A DNA stretch of 64,000 nt from Boesenbergia rotunda (GCA_024364735.1 JAGFNQ010002304.1:539532-603531), one strand, 5' to 3'. Positions 12,870 to 24,319 are shown, counted from the first letter of the stretch. The notes: generated from the sequence alone by a model not told the origin. Program-made: numbers and translations.

Positions 12870-13410
12870 TGGCCTTTCCTGGATCGGTCTGGTGATCGAT
12901 CAGGGAAGTTGGCACGATGTTATTTTGTGAATCGGTCTGGTGACCGATCCAGTGGTGTCTAATCGGTCTGGTGACCGATCAGGGAAAAAGGAAAATGCTA
13001 CTGATCGACTCCTGATCGGTCTGGTGAACGATCAGGGAAGAGGCAGTGGGTTTAGGGAGAAACCATTGATCGGTCTTCATGATCGATCAAATGCCTCCCA
13101 GACCGATCAGGCTGGGTCCTGATCGGTCCAGGAGTGGCTTGATCGATCACCGTGACCGATCAAGGAACACTTTGATCGGTCTGGTGACTGATCAGGCGCC
13201 TTTGATTGGGAAAAGCTGCGGGTAGTGGCTTGAAAGCTTAATGAACTGGTAGATCGGTCCGGTGACCGATCCACGAACCTTGATTGGTCAGTGGGACCGA
13301 TCACAGAGATACTGGATCGATCAGGATGTGATCTGATCGTTCAGGACTTATCCTGATCGGTCTGGTGACCGATCAGGGTCCTCTCTGATCGGTCTGGTGA
13401 CCGATCAGTA
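12870..13410. repeat. GATCGGTC...GACCGATC palindrome cluster in LTR
   Basis: At least ten irregularly spaced copies of GATCGGTCTGGTGACCGATC, an 8-bp inverted repeat around TGGT, separated by 10-60 bases. Many are flanked by TC/CC and AGG, giving longer arms. The same module recurs outside this LTR family at 40.6-41.5 kb. Confidence 0.85.
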
Positions 13411-14799
13411 GCTGGCAGCTTTAATTCAAAAACGCTGTCAGAGTTCTGATTTCTACTGATTCGCTACTGATCTCTGCTCTTAACTTCAGATTGTTGATTC
13501 TCTATTTATCTGCTGAGCTAATGAGCTGCTAAGTGTGCAGGTGAATCAGGTTTACTCAAGGAGAGTCAAACTGAGGCTTTTGCTACTTCAGGTTTGGCAG
13601 TTTTCCATCTCAAGTTGCAACGGACGCTAGCGCTGCTGGAAGCTGACCTGGGGCTCGACTGGGGCTCGGCTGAGGAGAGCTCAGGGAGTCCAGGAGAGGT
13701 CAGAGTAACTGGGTGGTCTCAAATGAGCAGCTGGGAGCTGCAGAGGAGCGTCTGTGGCAACGTTGGTTAAGAGCTGGGTGAAGAAGAAGCAGAGTAGTGT
13801 TATGAAAAAAGAGAGAACTCTTGCGACATCTTCTTGCTTGAGCTACAACTGAGAAGTGAGGTTGCTACACACATATTCTGATCCTTGAAGCAACCTATTG
13901 AGATATTGTATACTTGAGCGCTTGGAAGAAGAAACAAGGAGCTCGGCGAGTCCATCAGCAAGAAGACACGAAGAGGGAGGTCTTGCGTGAGATCTGTGCT
14001 GAGTGGAGCTCGGTGAGGAGTTCGCTTGTGTTCTTTCTGTCCTAAGTGCTCTGTAAGATTTCTTCTCGTGTTTCATTGTGCTTAATACTTCATTCTTGTT
14101 GAAACACTATGGAGAGGTTACTCCACCGAGAAGGAGGTTTCTTTCTCTCCGGATTTTCCGGGGCTTGATCTGCAGACGATCAAGGGATCGCCCACCTCAC
14201 GGGCACGACAAGGAGTAGGGGCAAGTTATCCCCGAACCTTGTAAATCCTCTTTGTTAGCGTTTTGTGCTTGTTCTTAGTTTAGGGTTAATTTCTGCATCT
14301 CTGTTTTGTATTGCTTCCGCTGTACAACTAACCCTAAGTGCAGAAATCTGATAAGTGAAAGTGTTTTTTGTGTCTGGCTACATTCACCCCCTCTCTCTAG
14401 CCATCCAAGGTCCAACATCAGGTTCCAACTAAGGCACCTCAGTTCTGTTTTAGCGCACAATTGATTTGAATGAATTGGGGTGCCTCCAGAGGCAACTGAG
14501 ACGCCTCAGTTGACCCTTTATTTAAAATCAACATTCGCATTAACTTTTCTCCATCTTCGCCCATTTCGGTGATTTCCGACCAACCAGAGTTAGGCTCACC
14601 AAACTTGACTCCGACCTTCTCCTCGAACAGGCTTTTTCCTCGGCATCTCATCCCTCAGACGTCGCGCACACCCTTCTCATCCACTGGTATACTCTTACGC
14701 AATCTTTGTGTCCCTCAGACGCATCAAGCCTGTCGGCTATCTTCCTGTACCATCCATCTTTTATGTCGCATCTTCTACTCGACTTCTTGTACTTCTAAA

Positions 14800-16348
14800 T
14801 GTTGGGACCGATTGGCGAGCTAGAGAGGGGGTGATTAGCTCCGATTTGCTTGTAGAAGATTTGTCGCCGCGGAAGACTTCAAGCAATGCTAACACTTGGA
14901 TTTTACTTGGTATCCACCCCGGTCGGGTGACTAATCTAAGGGTCCACTCTCCTCACTCTCTCATACACTATGAAAGATCTCCTTCTTGAGGTGGAAAAAC
15001 CTCTTACAAGCTTTTACAAAGATACAACAAGAACAAAGCAAAATACAAATCAAATCTTACAAGATTTACAATAAATGAACTCTCTTTGCTTTCCTTGCTA
15101 TCTTCAAGCTTGTGATTGCCTCTTGAACCTTGGAAATGCAGCAGCACTAAGCTCCAAGGCTTCCCTTGAAATGGCAATGAAGTTGGAGAAGAAGAGAAGA
15201 AGAACTTTGCTCCAAACCTGCGCGAAAACACTTATACCCGACGCCTAGGGTTTGGTAATCGATTACCCAATCGATTACCACGTAAAATTTAGCCGTTCAA
15301 CGGCTAGTTTTCGAACCGTAATCGATTAGCCAATCGATTACCAGTGCCCTGAATCGATTACCCAATCGATTCAGAGCTTCTCTGTTCTCTCGCACAAACC
15401 TCCGTGATCGATTGCCCCAATCGATCAAGAGACACCTTAATCGATTGGGTAATCGATTAAGGGAAGGCTGAATCGATTACCCAATCGATTCAGCTACCTT
15501 CTGTCCTCTCGCATAAACCTCCCTAATCGATCAACTGATCGATTCACCCAATCGATTACCCAATCGATTGAGTCCAACCTAACTTGTTTCCACAAGTCTA
15601 GGATCCCCTACCAAGTGTCCGGTCAACCCCGTTGACCAACTTGGATTTCTCCTGCCTAGCTCCCAGCTCGGACTTACTCTGGTTCCCAACCAGATTCGCC
15701 TAACCCTCGAGTTAGGTCTAGTCTCTCGGTAGACGTCCACCTTGCCGGCATACGATCTCCCCGATCTACCTGGACTTCACCTAGTCCCACTAGGTCTTTT
15801 CACTTGCCAGCCTGTGATCTCCCCGATCCAGCTGGACTTCACCTAGTCCCACTAGGTGCGCCTAGTCCCACTAGGTCTTTTCACTTGCCAGCTTGCGATC
15901 TCCCTGATCCAGCTGGACTTCACCTAGTCCCACTAGGTGTGCCTAGTCCCACTAGGTCTTTTCCCATGCCAGCGTACGATCTCCCCGATCCACCTGGACT
16001 TCACCTAGTCCCATTAGGTGTGCATAGTCCCACTAGGTCTTTTCCCTTGCCAGCCTGCAATCTCCCCGATCCAGCTGGACTTCACCTAGTCCCACTAGGT
16101 GTACTCAGTCAAGACTCCAGTCAACCTTGACCCATTTGACATCATACGATATTCAAACATCATTATCAAACATCAAAACATACGCCCATACCATAAGCTT
16201 ACCAAGCTTATCAGACCTAAGCTCACCCAAGCTTAGTCAAACTAGGTCAACCCTGACCTAACCAAGATTGCACCAACACTAAACTCTTGCACACTTAGAC
16301 ATAAATTGACTTGCTTGATCATATCAAAATTAACCCAGTGTACTTACA
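14800..16348 (-). mobile_element. 3' LTR of a SIRE-like element, minus strand
   Basis: On the minus strand the LTR runs from TGTAAGTACACTGGG (16,348) to CCAATCGGTCCCAACA (14,800). Immediately before its start on that strand is AAAAAGGGGAGCAT (16,349-16,362), which is the expected polypurine primer site, so this is a 3' LTR with some internal sequence attached. Two minisatellites occupy the same relative places as in the sister LTRs: CCTAGTCCCACTAGG units at 15,780-16,110 and AATCGATTGGGTAATCGATT palindromes at 15,250-15,570. Confidence 0.75.
15250..16110. repeat. Two inverted-repeat minisatellites inside the LTR
   Basis: At 15,250-15,570 there are about a dozen palindromes such as TAATCGATTACCCAATCGATTA. 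At 15,780-16,110 there are four roughly 70-80-bp units, each with one or two copies of ACCTAGTCCCACTAGGT and the spacer CTGGACTTC. A plus-strand open frame at 15,804-16,130 is only the translation of this tandem array. Confidence 0.85.
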
Positions 16349-17088
16349 ATGCTCCCCTTTTTGATGTACATCAACCTAAGTTAAGTTAGGGTAAATAAAA
16401 TATAGAAATAATATTATTTATAAAAGATAAAATATTTTAGCACATGAAAAATATTTCAATTAGGATCTCTTTTAACTTAACCCTCAAATTCTCCCCCTTT
16501 GATCACATAATAAAAACAGGATTTTTGTTAAAAATATTGGAAAATTTCTTAGAGAGAGAGAAATAAATTCTCTGAGTATCAAAAAATAGATTAAATTATA
16601 GAAAATAAAAATTATTGATAAATAATTTTTAAAATAGGTGAAATCAGTAAACTCAACTCCGTGAAAATTTTCAAAATAAAGTAATTTTTCTAAGTGTAGG
16701 AAAAATAATTTTCATGGCATAATTGATAATGTTTGAAAAAATATTTTTCAAAATTAGATATTAACATTAAAAAAATCTGATAATTTTTTACAAAGTTCAA
16801 CATGTAACATATAGATTTGAAAAAAAATCAGATTTTTCAAAAATAATTTTCTAAATAATTTTAAAATTAAAAATATAATTTTTGAAAAATTCATAAAATT
16901 ATCTAATAGTAAAAAATTCCTAAATATTTTTTGTGGATAGATATAATTTTTGTCTATCATAAAAAAATTTAAAAACGAATCTAATCTAGAAATACATCAT
17001 CGAATCAATTTTTCTAGTAATCAAGAAATTTAAAAAAGATTTATTCAACTACTTAAGCATGCATATAAACTAATCTAACGGTTAATTA
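16349..17088 (-). other. AT-rich internal remnant next to the LTR, no gene
   Basis: Begins with the purine tract that primes plus-strand DNA in LTR elements and continues with AT-rich text, including CTCCCCCTTTGATCACAT at about 16,490 (a second purine tract on the minus strand). No gag or pol frame remains. The rest is runs of A/T with no repeat period that I can see. Confidence 0.45.
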
Positions 17089-17676
17089 GAGAAAACTCCT
17101 TAATCCCAAACTCACCTTTACATGCAGTCCCTACATGATAAATTCTTTGCATTCACTCTCTGATAGAATTGAGTATAAAAGAGTGAAAACTCAGTATACA
17201 TTATAAAGATTTGAGTATAAATTGTTTAAGATTTAGTACTAATTTAAAACATTTAAGTAAAAAGTTTCGGTGACCCCTCATGTGAAAATCTTGATACGGT
17301 TGCCCCTCCATTATGATCTTAAAGCAATCTCATATACTCAAATTTTTAAATTTTATACTCAAATTTCTTCAAATAATACTCAATCTAAATCAATTCATAC
17401 TTAAATTTTTATAATGTATACTGAAATTTTTACTATATATTAAAATAATGTATACTCAAATTTTTTGAAATAATACTCAAATTTCTTAAATTAGTACTCA
17501 ATCTCAATCAATTTATACTCAAATTTTTATAATGTATACTGAATTTTTACTCTTTTATTCTGATAAAAAAATAACACACAAAATTGTCTTATCAATCCCA
17601 TCAAGGAGTGCATGCAAAGAAATTTTAGGATGGGGACTGCATGCAAAGGTGAGTTTGAGATTGGAAAGTTTTCTCA
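17089..17676. mobile_element. Fold-back element with about 190-bp inverted arms
   Basis: The left arm (GAGAAAACTCCTTAATCCCA...) and the reverse complement of the right arm stay alignable for about 190 bases, including ACTCACCTTTACATGCAGTCC against ACTCACCTTTGCATGCAGTCC and CAGTATACATTATAAA in both. The loop contains further TATACTCAAATTT repeats. The length and long arms suggest a Mutator-type or fold-back MITE. I found no certain target duplication, and it has no coding capacity. Confidence 0.65.
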
Positions 17677-18379
17677 AATTTTCCCATCTAACAATTCAAA
17701 ATAGATTTAGGTAGCCAAAGGGTGTCACCTATATAAAGAGGTCTCTCCTCTACGACATAGGTATGTTTTTTTCAGAAGTTCTATTCCGTTACATTCTAAA
17801 TTCTCTTTCATTCTCTCCACCTCTTGTGATTACTAACTTGAGCGTCGAAGTATATGCGCCAAAGACCCCCTTAACTTGCTATTAATGCTCTTTTCTTGAG
17901 TTTTTTTTTCAGGATTCTACGACGGTAGTGCCGGTACAATCAAAGTAAATACTTTAGCCACGTCAACCTTCACTTCTCATGGACAAGATCAAAATTGATG
18001 GCATATGTGGGAATCTTCACCTGATCCACGACGTGAAAAATGATGGATTCTACTAATAACAAGATAACTACTATTTCTCTCTCTCAAGAAGACGTAGAGC
18101 TTTTGATAGCAACCAAGGCATAACTTCTGGCGCAACAACCACAACGACCTGGTGGTTTTGTTCCCTAATCTCCAACTGTCTCAACCACGGCTCCACAAGA
18201 TGTGGAAGGGACTGCACGACAAGCTCGTTTTCCTCGAGCCCTTCTGCGGCCAAACGATGGCGATGAAGAGCAAGTTGATCAGATGGGCACCACTTCTTCT
18301 AGTCACACACTACAACGCGACTCCCGGAAAGGGTAAAGCGACCACTATTCTATTCAGCGTTCACCTGATCAACCGAGAT

Positions 18380-18910
18380 GTCGTTCTCTATGGAGATTCT
18401 CGATGATCCTTTACTCTGTCATTTCGACGGCATTTCTATTGGAGAGTATGGAGGAGCAATGGATCTCAAAGAGCATATGATGAAATTTCAAAATCCTGCT
18501 TAATTGCATCAACACTCAAATGGAGTTAAGTGTAAAGTTTTTTTTACAACCCTTTCGGGTCCTGTACAACGGTGGTTTGACAGACTACCCCATGGTTCCA
18601 TCCACAGCTTCAAAGAGTTTAAAAAGATCTTTTTGTAACATTTTGCAGTAGCAAAAGATATCATAAGATCATTATACATCTCTTTTCTTTGAAGCAAGGC
18701 CCTAAAGAATCCCTAAGAGCCTATATTAAGAGATTTAATTAGGTAGCTATGGATGTTCCTACAACCATACCAAAAATATTGGTGAATATTTTCTCTCAAG
18801 GACACCTGGATGTGGAGTTCTTTTGCTCTATGATGCGTAAGCTGCCAAAGAGTTTTGTAATCTCTTGGGAAGAGTTTCTAGTTACATCAATGTGGAAGAG
18901 GCGCAAGCCG
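18380..18910 (+). pseudogene. gag remnant of the Ty3/gypsy element
   Basis: Several short pieces in shifting frames resemble plant gypsy Gag: a piece with GVKCKVFFTTLSGPVQRWFD near 18,525-18,585, then a piece with SLKQGPKESLRAYIKRFN near 18,690-18,740, and PKILVNIFSQGH near 18,770. Gag packages element RNA in virus-like particles. Frameshifts and stop codons separate the pieces, so no functional protein is encoded. Confidence 0.7.
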
Positions 18911-19478
18911 CTCGACGGAAGGAAGTAGTGCCAGTTTCGCCACAACTGACTCAGCAAAAAGTCGCCAAACAAATCGGCCCAATCAGAGGTCCCATATCGG
19001 CTTCTGGTAATCAAGGGCGCGATCAAAGATAAATACAACAAGTCAAGATAGCTAGGAACAATGGAGTTGGAGCCGCCGGTGGAAATCTTTTTGCACGTAC
19101 CTTCGGAGTCAGATGCATGGCACAAAGGACTGCAGACAGTTAACCCAAGAGCAAGCTCGACAAGCTCAATAAAGAGTTCTACAACCAGGCCCTCCTCAAG
19201 GCAATTAGAAAACCGAGCGTCGGCCTTAACCTACCCCAGCTACTGATCAGACATTTCCACCCGCTGAACAAACGTAGCTCACTCTATTCCCCATTGACAA
19301 AGAACAAGAAAATCAGTGGAATGTCGTGTGTGGCAATGTGGGTATCATTTCGGGAGAGCCCATATATAAAGACACCAACCGAGCCTGAAAAGCCCAAGTT
19401 CAGAGACTAGAAGTCCATGAGATCGGATTCAGTCAAGCCTAAGCTACAGGACCCCAGATTAGCTTCGGACCGCAGGAT

Positions 19479-19871
19479 TTGCAGGGGGTGGAGGTGCTCC
19501 ATGAAGATGCTTTGGTTATCATGGTAGTTATTACCAACTATGAAGTTTATCGCCCCTTTGTAGATACAGGTAGTTCGGTAAATATCATCTTTAAAAGAAA
19601 CTTTGATCAGTTACAGATTGATGCAGCCGACCTACAACCAGTGGCCACCTCACTCTTTGACTTTATTGGTTATGAGGTGCAGTCGTTCGGCCAGATCCGT
19701 CTGGCCATATCCCTCGAAAGGGAGTCGTTGAAGAGAACACGTCGTTCCATTTTTCTAGTGGTAGATGCTCCTTCTGCCTACAACGCCATCATAGATAGAC
19801 CTATTCTTAATGAGTTCCGAGCGGTGGTCTGTCTATATTACGTTAAGATCAAGTTCCCGGTAGAGGACTAA
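19479..19871 (+). pseudogene. Retroviral-type aspartic protease remnant
   Basis: A 130-codon open stretch carries the active-site motif FVDTGSS near its residue 28-34 and the downstream YNAIIDRPILN, the counterpart of the usual YNAIIGRPxLN in plant gypsy proteases, with the glycine changed to aspartate. The protease would cleave the polyprotein during particle maturation. The frame ends before the reverse transcriptase, so it is an isolated open piece of a dead element. Confidence 0.85.
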
Positions 19872-19999
19872 GTTGGAGAAGTAAAAGGAAATCAGTTGGT
19901 TTCTTGACAATGCTATGTAGATGGTGTAAAGGTTGAAGCTAGGAAAGCCTTCCGAGCTCTACCAGCTGAGTGCAACACTATAACTTAATCACCATGGTA

Positions 20000-20983
20000 T
20001 ATGTTGTTAGAAGAGAAGGAAGAAATACAAATCCATCCTATTCACCCAGAGGCAATTGTCAAGATAGCGATTGATCTGTCGCCCACGCTGAAGCAGGAGC
20101 TCATTACTTGCCTTACCCAGAACAAATATGTATTTGCATGGCCGCCACAAGAGCTGAAGGGGATAATCCCTGAGATTATGGAATAGCAGTTGCATGTGTT
20201 CCCGGACGCCCGACCTGTGAAACAAAAGAAGAGAGACTTCTACCGAGCAAAATCAAGTCATCCTAACTGAGGTTGACAAGTTGATGGAGGGTGGGCATAT
20301 ATGAGAAATCCAATTTTCTGCTTGGCTAGCCAATGTAGTGTTGGTTTCCTAGCCCAATAACAAATGGTGAGTCTGTATAAACTTCAGAGATCTCAACAAA
20401 GCTTGTACCAAATGTCGCTCTCCAAAGATGATAAAGAGAAAGTTAGCTTTAACACAACAAATGTTACGTGCTATTATACCGTAATGCCCTTTGGTCTTAA
20501 AAATGCAAGGGCAATATACTAGAAGTTGATAAGTAAGATCTTCCGGGAGCAGATTGGAAGAAACATTAAAGTATATGTTGATGACATCCTCATCAAGACT
20601 GACCGATCAACTGATCTCATTGTTGATATAGAAGAAACATGCCACGCAACTTAAAGAAAGAACAAAGGTTGACCGGAAGGATAATGATTTTGTCTAGGTT
20701 CATCTCCAGATTGACTAATCGTAGCTTACCCTTCTTCAAGACATTACGCAAGGCGACCAAGTTTCAATTGGATGAGAATTGCAACAAAGTTTTTAAAGAA
20801 CTAAAAGAGTACTTGTCCAATTTACCTATCTTAGCTAGGTCAAAAATGGGTGAAACACTATATCTATGTCACTCGGCAACAAAGGGAGCTGTAGGCACAT
20901 TATTGGCGAAAGAATATATAAGAAAGAATAATATCCAGTGTACTTTTTGGCCATCTTCAAAAGCAAATCGAGTGCCATTATAG
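20000..20983 (+). pseudogene. Reverse transcriptase remnant
   Basis: Pieces include the N-terminal linker (20,001-20,186), INFRDLNKACTK near 20,375-20,410, MPFGLKNA near 20,480-20,510 and the catalytic YVDD at 20,574-20,585. The text jumps from RDLNKACTK to a segment far downstream in the family, so the part between (including the usual first catalytic aspartate region) is deleted. The thumb/connection region follows at 20,639-20,983. Stops and shifts are frequent. Confidence 0.85.
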
Positions 20984-21008
20984 TACACTCGAGAAGTTAG
21001 CTTATATT

Positions 21009-21697
21009 TTGGAGTTGTCTTCTCGATGGTTGAGACCACACTTCTTGGCCCATCGCATTGTGGTCTTTACTAATAATACTTTAGGAAGGATCCACCTCAA
21101 CCCTAAATCCTTTAGTTGGCTAATTAAGTGGATCATAGATCTGAGTGAATACGATATACAGTATCAACCCAAAAGGCCATCAAATCCCAAGCTCTAGCTG
21201 ACTTTCTCAACGAATTACAAAACCCAAACACGGAAGAAACTTGGAAGATCTATGTAGATGGCTCATCCACTCAACATGGTAGTGATATAAGGATCCTCAT
21301 GATCTCTGCCAAAGAAGATATGTTACAACTCTCAGTCAGATTAGATTATAGAGCCATCAACAATAAAGCAGAATATAAAGCCCTAATATCTGGCTTTCAG
21401 GCGGCCAAGCACGTGGGTGTTGCCCGAGTGTTACTTGATTCAGATTCCTAGTTGACTGGAGGTTTTGAGATTAATAATGAACGTTTGCATATGTATGTCT
21501 ATGCATATGAGAAATTAAAAAATGGCTTTCAAGAAGTCACACTACATCAAATCCCACGGGAGAAAAACTTAATAGCAAACAAGTTAGCCAAGTTGGCTGG
21601 TTCCCTTACTCCTTGGGTTCTCTATCAGCCAGTGGCACAAGCTATGATGATTGCACAAGTGCTGCAAGAAGCAAGCCTTGATTTGGGAGAGGACTAG
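21009..21697 (+). pseudogene. Connection domain and RNase H remnant
   Basis: After connection-domain text (21,009-21,230), the RNase H domain starts with WKIYVDGSS near 21,240-21,268, where the aspartate is the first metal ligand. It continues with NNKAEYKAL near 21,360 (glutamate ligand) and LLDSDS near 21,433 (aspartate ligand), then HQIPREKNLIANKLAKLA near 21,550-21,595. One stop separates LLDSDS from the next part. RNase H removes the RNA strand during reverse transcription; this copy is not intact. Confidence 0.85.
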
Positions 21698-21859
21698 CGC
21701 ACTCCTTTTATATCCTTCTTCCAGCAGGGAACCCTTCTAGTCGATCTAGGACAAATCAGACTGTTCAATAGAAGAGCCAACCGATTCACCCACATTGGGG
21801 ATCAGCTATACAAACGGATCTTCTCTCAACCTCTACTCAAGTGCTTGAAACCAGAAGAT

Positions 21860-22026
21860 GTTGATTACATTCTTAGGGAGATACACAAATGCTCCCGTGG
21901 CAACCGTGCAGGAGGACATTCAGTGGTCAAAAAAGTCTTGTTGGTCGGATACTTCTGACCCACGTTGCAGAGAGATGTCACTTGGCTAGTGGCTACTTGC
22001 CTCTCTTGCCAAAAACATCAGAACCT
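21860..22026 (+). pseudogene. Integrase N-terminal part, before the insertion
   Basis: Encodes the end of the zinc-binding HHCC region of a gypsy integrase: a CLSCQKHQN motif at the very end (about 21,996-22,022) supplies the two cysteines. The frame is cut after AACCT at 22,026 by the fold-back insertion. It is the first half of the integrase whose second half starts at 23,868. When the insertion and one copy of the 7-bp duplication are ignored, the two halves are in the same frame. Confidence 0.8.
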
Positions 22027-23867
22027 GTAACGACCCGGCCTGTCGACCTGACCCCTCGGCCCCTTGGGCGGCCAAATTCCATTTTTGGCTACCCAACAAC
22101 CTGACTCCTTTGGTCGTCGACCGCCGTTACTCACAAGAACTTCTCACCCCTGGCCAGTGAATTTTTGTCTTCCCCAGGATTCGAACTCTAGAGCTCCAGG
22201 CTAAGTACTAAAGTTTATGAATCCCAGTAGCCAAGTGAGCCTGCAAAAATCCACTAGCCAGGGGTGAGAAGTTCTTGTGAGTAACGACAGTCGACTGTCT
22301 ACGACCAAAGGGGCCAGGTTGTTGGGCAGCCAAAAATGGAATTTGGCCGCCTAAGGGGCCGAGGGGTCGGGTCGACGGGCCAGGTCATTACAATAAAAAG
22401 GCGCCTTTTTATTGTAACGACACGGCCACTCGACCCCTTGGGCGGCCCAACAACCTGGCGACCAAATCAACATTTGGCGGCCCAACAACCTGGCTTATGT
22501 CGTCGACCAACAACCGATGTCGACGACCATCGACCGTGTCGTTACTCACTAGGTCTTCCCACCCCTGGACAGTGGATTTTTGCCTTCCTCAGGATTCGAA
22601 CTCTAGACCTCCAGGCTAAGTACTAGAGTTTATGAATCCTGATAGCCAAGTGAGCGCGCGCTCACTTGGCTACCAGATTCAAGGAACTTTAGTACTTGTC
22701 CCGGAGGTCTAGGGTTCGAATGCGGTGAAGGCAAAAATTCACTGCAGGGAGTGGGAAGATCGTAGGGAACAACCTAGAGAGCCGCCTGATAGGGCTAGAG
22801 GGGTCATGTCGCTACATAAAAAGGTGCCTTTTTATGTAGCGGCCCAGGCCTTAGGACCGACCCTCTTGGCCCGACGACCCTACAGTCTTCCCACTCCCGG
22901 CAGTGGATTTTTACCTTCCCCAAGATTCGAACTCTAGACATACATGCTAAGTACTAGAGTTTATGAATCCTGGTAGCCATGTGAGCGCGGCTCACTTGGC
23001 TACCAGGATTCATAAACTCTAGTACTTAGTCTGGTGGTCTAAAGTTCGAATCTTGGGGAAGGTAAAAATCCACTGCCGGGAGTGGGAAGATCGTAGGGTC
23101 GCTGGGCCAAGAGGGTCGGTCCTAAGGCCGGGGCTGCTACATAAAAAGGCACTTGGCTACCAGGATTCATAAACTTTAGTACTTAGCCTGGAGGTCTAGA
23201 GTTCGAATCCTGGGGAAGACAAAAATCCACTGGCCAAGGGTGAGAAGTTCTTGTGAGTAACGGCGGTCGACGGTTGATGACCAAAGGGGTCAGGTTGTTG
23301 GGCCGCCAAAAATTAAATTTGGCCGCCCAAGGGGCCGAGGGGTTGGGTCGACGGGCCGGGTCGTTACAATAAAAAGGTGCCTTTTTATTATAACGATCCG
23401 GCCCCTCGGCCCCTTTGGCAGCCAAATCAACATTTGGCCAACAACCCGCCAACCTTGATGACCCCTTAGGTCGTCGACCGTTAGTCGTGCCGTTACTCAC
23501 AAGAACTTCCCACCCCTGGCCATTGCATTTTTGTCTTCTGCATGATTAGACCTCCAGGCTAAGAACTAGAGTTTATGAATCCTAGTAGCCAAGTGAGCCG
23601 CTCTCACTTGGCTACCAGGATTCATAAACTCTAGTACTTAGCCTGGAGGTCTAGAGTTCGAATCCTGGGGAAGGTAAAAATCCACTGGCCAGGGGTGGGA
23701 AGTTCTTGTGAGTAACGACACGACCAACGGTCGACGACCTAAGGGGTCGTCAAAGTTGTGCCACCAAATGTTGATTTGGCCGCCAGGTTGTTGGGCTAAG
23801 GGGCCAGGTTGTTGGGCCGCCAAATGTTGATTTGGCCGCCAAAGGGGCCGAGAGGCCGAGTCGTTAT
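22027..23867. mobile_element. Fold-back insertion of tRNA-like modules, target duplication AGAACCT
   Basis: 1,841 bp, bordered by AGAACCT at 22,020-22,026 and 23,868-23,874. Termini are inverted: GTAACGACCCGGCC at the left and, on the reverse strand, ATAACGACTCGGCC at the right. The inside is a series of head-to-head copies of one module with CTTGGCTACCAGGATTCATAA, TAGTACTTAGCCTGGAGG and GAGTTCGAATCCTGGGG. The last contains GTTCGAATCC, the B box of an RNA polymerase III promoter, seen at least six times (near 22,185, 22,595, 22,710, 22,930, 23,050, 23,200 and 23,655 on either strand). No protein is encoded. Confidence 0.8.
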
Positions 23868-24290
23868 AGAACCTCTCCCACCGACAGACTGAATTTCTCA
23901 GGGCTTCCACCTGTCCATTTGATCAGTAGAGAATGGATATTGTAGGTCTCTTCCCCATAGCTCCGGCTCATAAGAGGTTTCTCTTGGTGATGGTTAATTA
24001 CTTCTCCAAGTCGATATAGGTAGAAGCTTTAGCCTGAACCACAGAAAGTGTTGCCATCAAATATTTGTGGCAGAATATACTTTGTCAATATGGGATTCCA
24101 CACAAGCTCGTCTCTGATAATGGGAGACAATTCCAGGGCAAGAAGATCCAAGAATGGTACTCAACATATGGCATTAAACAAGCTTTCACCTCTGTGGAAT
24201 ATTCACAGAATAATGGGCAAGTCGAAGTCACCAACAGAGAGATTATCAAAGGTCTTAAAGTAAAGTTGGACTATGTAGATGGGAGTTGAG
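23868..24290 (+). pseudogene. Integrase catalytic core, after the insertion
   Basis: Resumes the integrase frame with a FDQxRMDIVG motif (first catalytic aspartate, near 23,920-23,945), then LVSDNGRQF (second aspartate, near 24,110-24,135) and EYSQNNGQVEVTNRE (catalytic glutamate, near 24,200-24,243). Three stop codons (after FDQ, SKSI and EALA) interrupt it. Integrase would insert element cDNA into the genome; this copy cannot be functional. Confidence 0.85.
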
Positions 24291-24319
24291 TTAAATAGCT
24301 CCCCAATATCTTATAGTTT

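Larger units (their letters stand above)
12266..14417 (+). mobile_element. Solo LTR with GATCGGTC palindromes, target duplication TCAGG
   Basis: A 2,152-bp unit from TGTTGATGTAGTC to AAGGTCCAACA, bordered by TCAGG at 12,261-12,265 and 14,418-14,422. Two internal minisatellites lie at 12,370-12,775 and 12,870-13,410. Its 3' third is gene-poor. Just before its end is ATTCACCCCCTCTCTCTAGCC, shared with sister LTRs. It is nested inside the minus-strand LTR 11,814-14,799 and is therefore younger than it. Confidence 0.85.
11814..14799 (-). mobile_element. SIRE-like LTR, minus strand, split by a nested solo LTR
   Basis: Reading on the minus strand, the LTR ends at 11,814 (...GGGACCAACA) beside satellite DNA. 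Its body covers 11,814-12,265 and 14,423-14,799 and matches the LTR at 24,888 over long stretches (for example GGTGAGCCTAACTCTGGTTG). The middle is occupied by a younger solo LTR. Its own first roughly 70-80 bases are missing because another element starts at 14,800. The host halves join cleanly once one copy of TCAGG is removed. No coding content. Confidence 0.75.
17700..24300 (+). mobile_element. Decayed Ty3/gypsy retrotransposon
   Basis: Remnants occur in the order gag, protease, reverse transcriptase, RNase H, integrase, which is the Ty3/gypsy order. Upstream, CACCTATATAAAGAGG near 17,730 looks like an LTR promoter. The frames are broken by many stops and shifts and by a deletion in the reverse transcriptase, so the element is long dead. 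The integrase is interrupted by a 1,841-bp insertion (22,027-23,867). No intact 3' LTR is recognisable after 24,300, where satellite DNA begins. The gag text resembles elements of the Tat lineage, which is an inference from memory of the family. Confidence 0.85.

Noticed and set aside
15804..16130. 108-codon frame with repeated LPACDLPDPAGLHL
   Set aside because: It is the translated CCTAGTCCCACTAGG minisatellite of an LTR, not a repeat protein.
22180..23665. GTTCGAATCC motifs as real tRNA genes
   Set aside because: No cloverleaf with matching acceptor stem and anticodon arm can be drawn around them; only a B-box-like motif is present.
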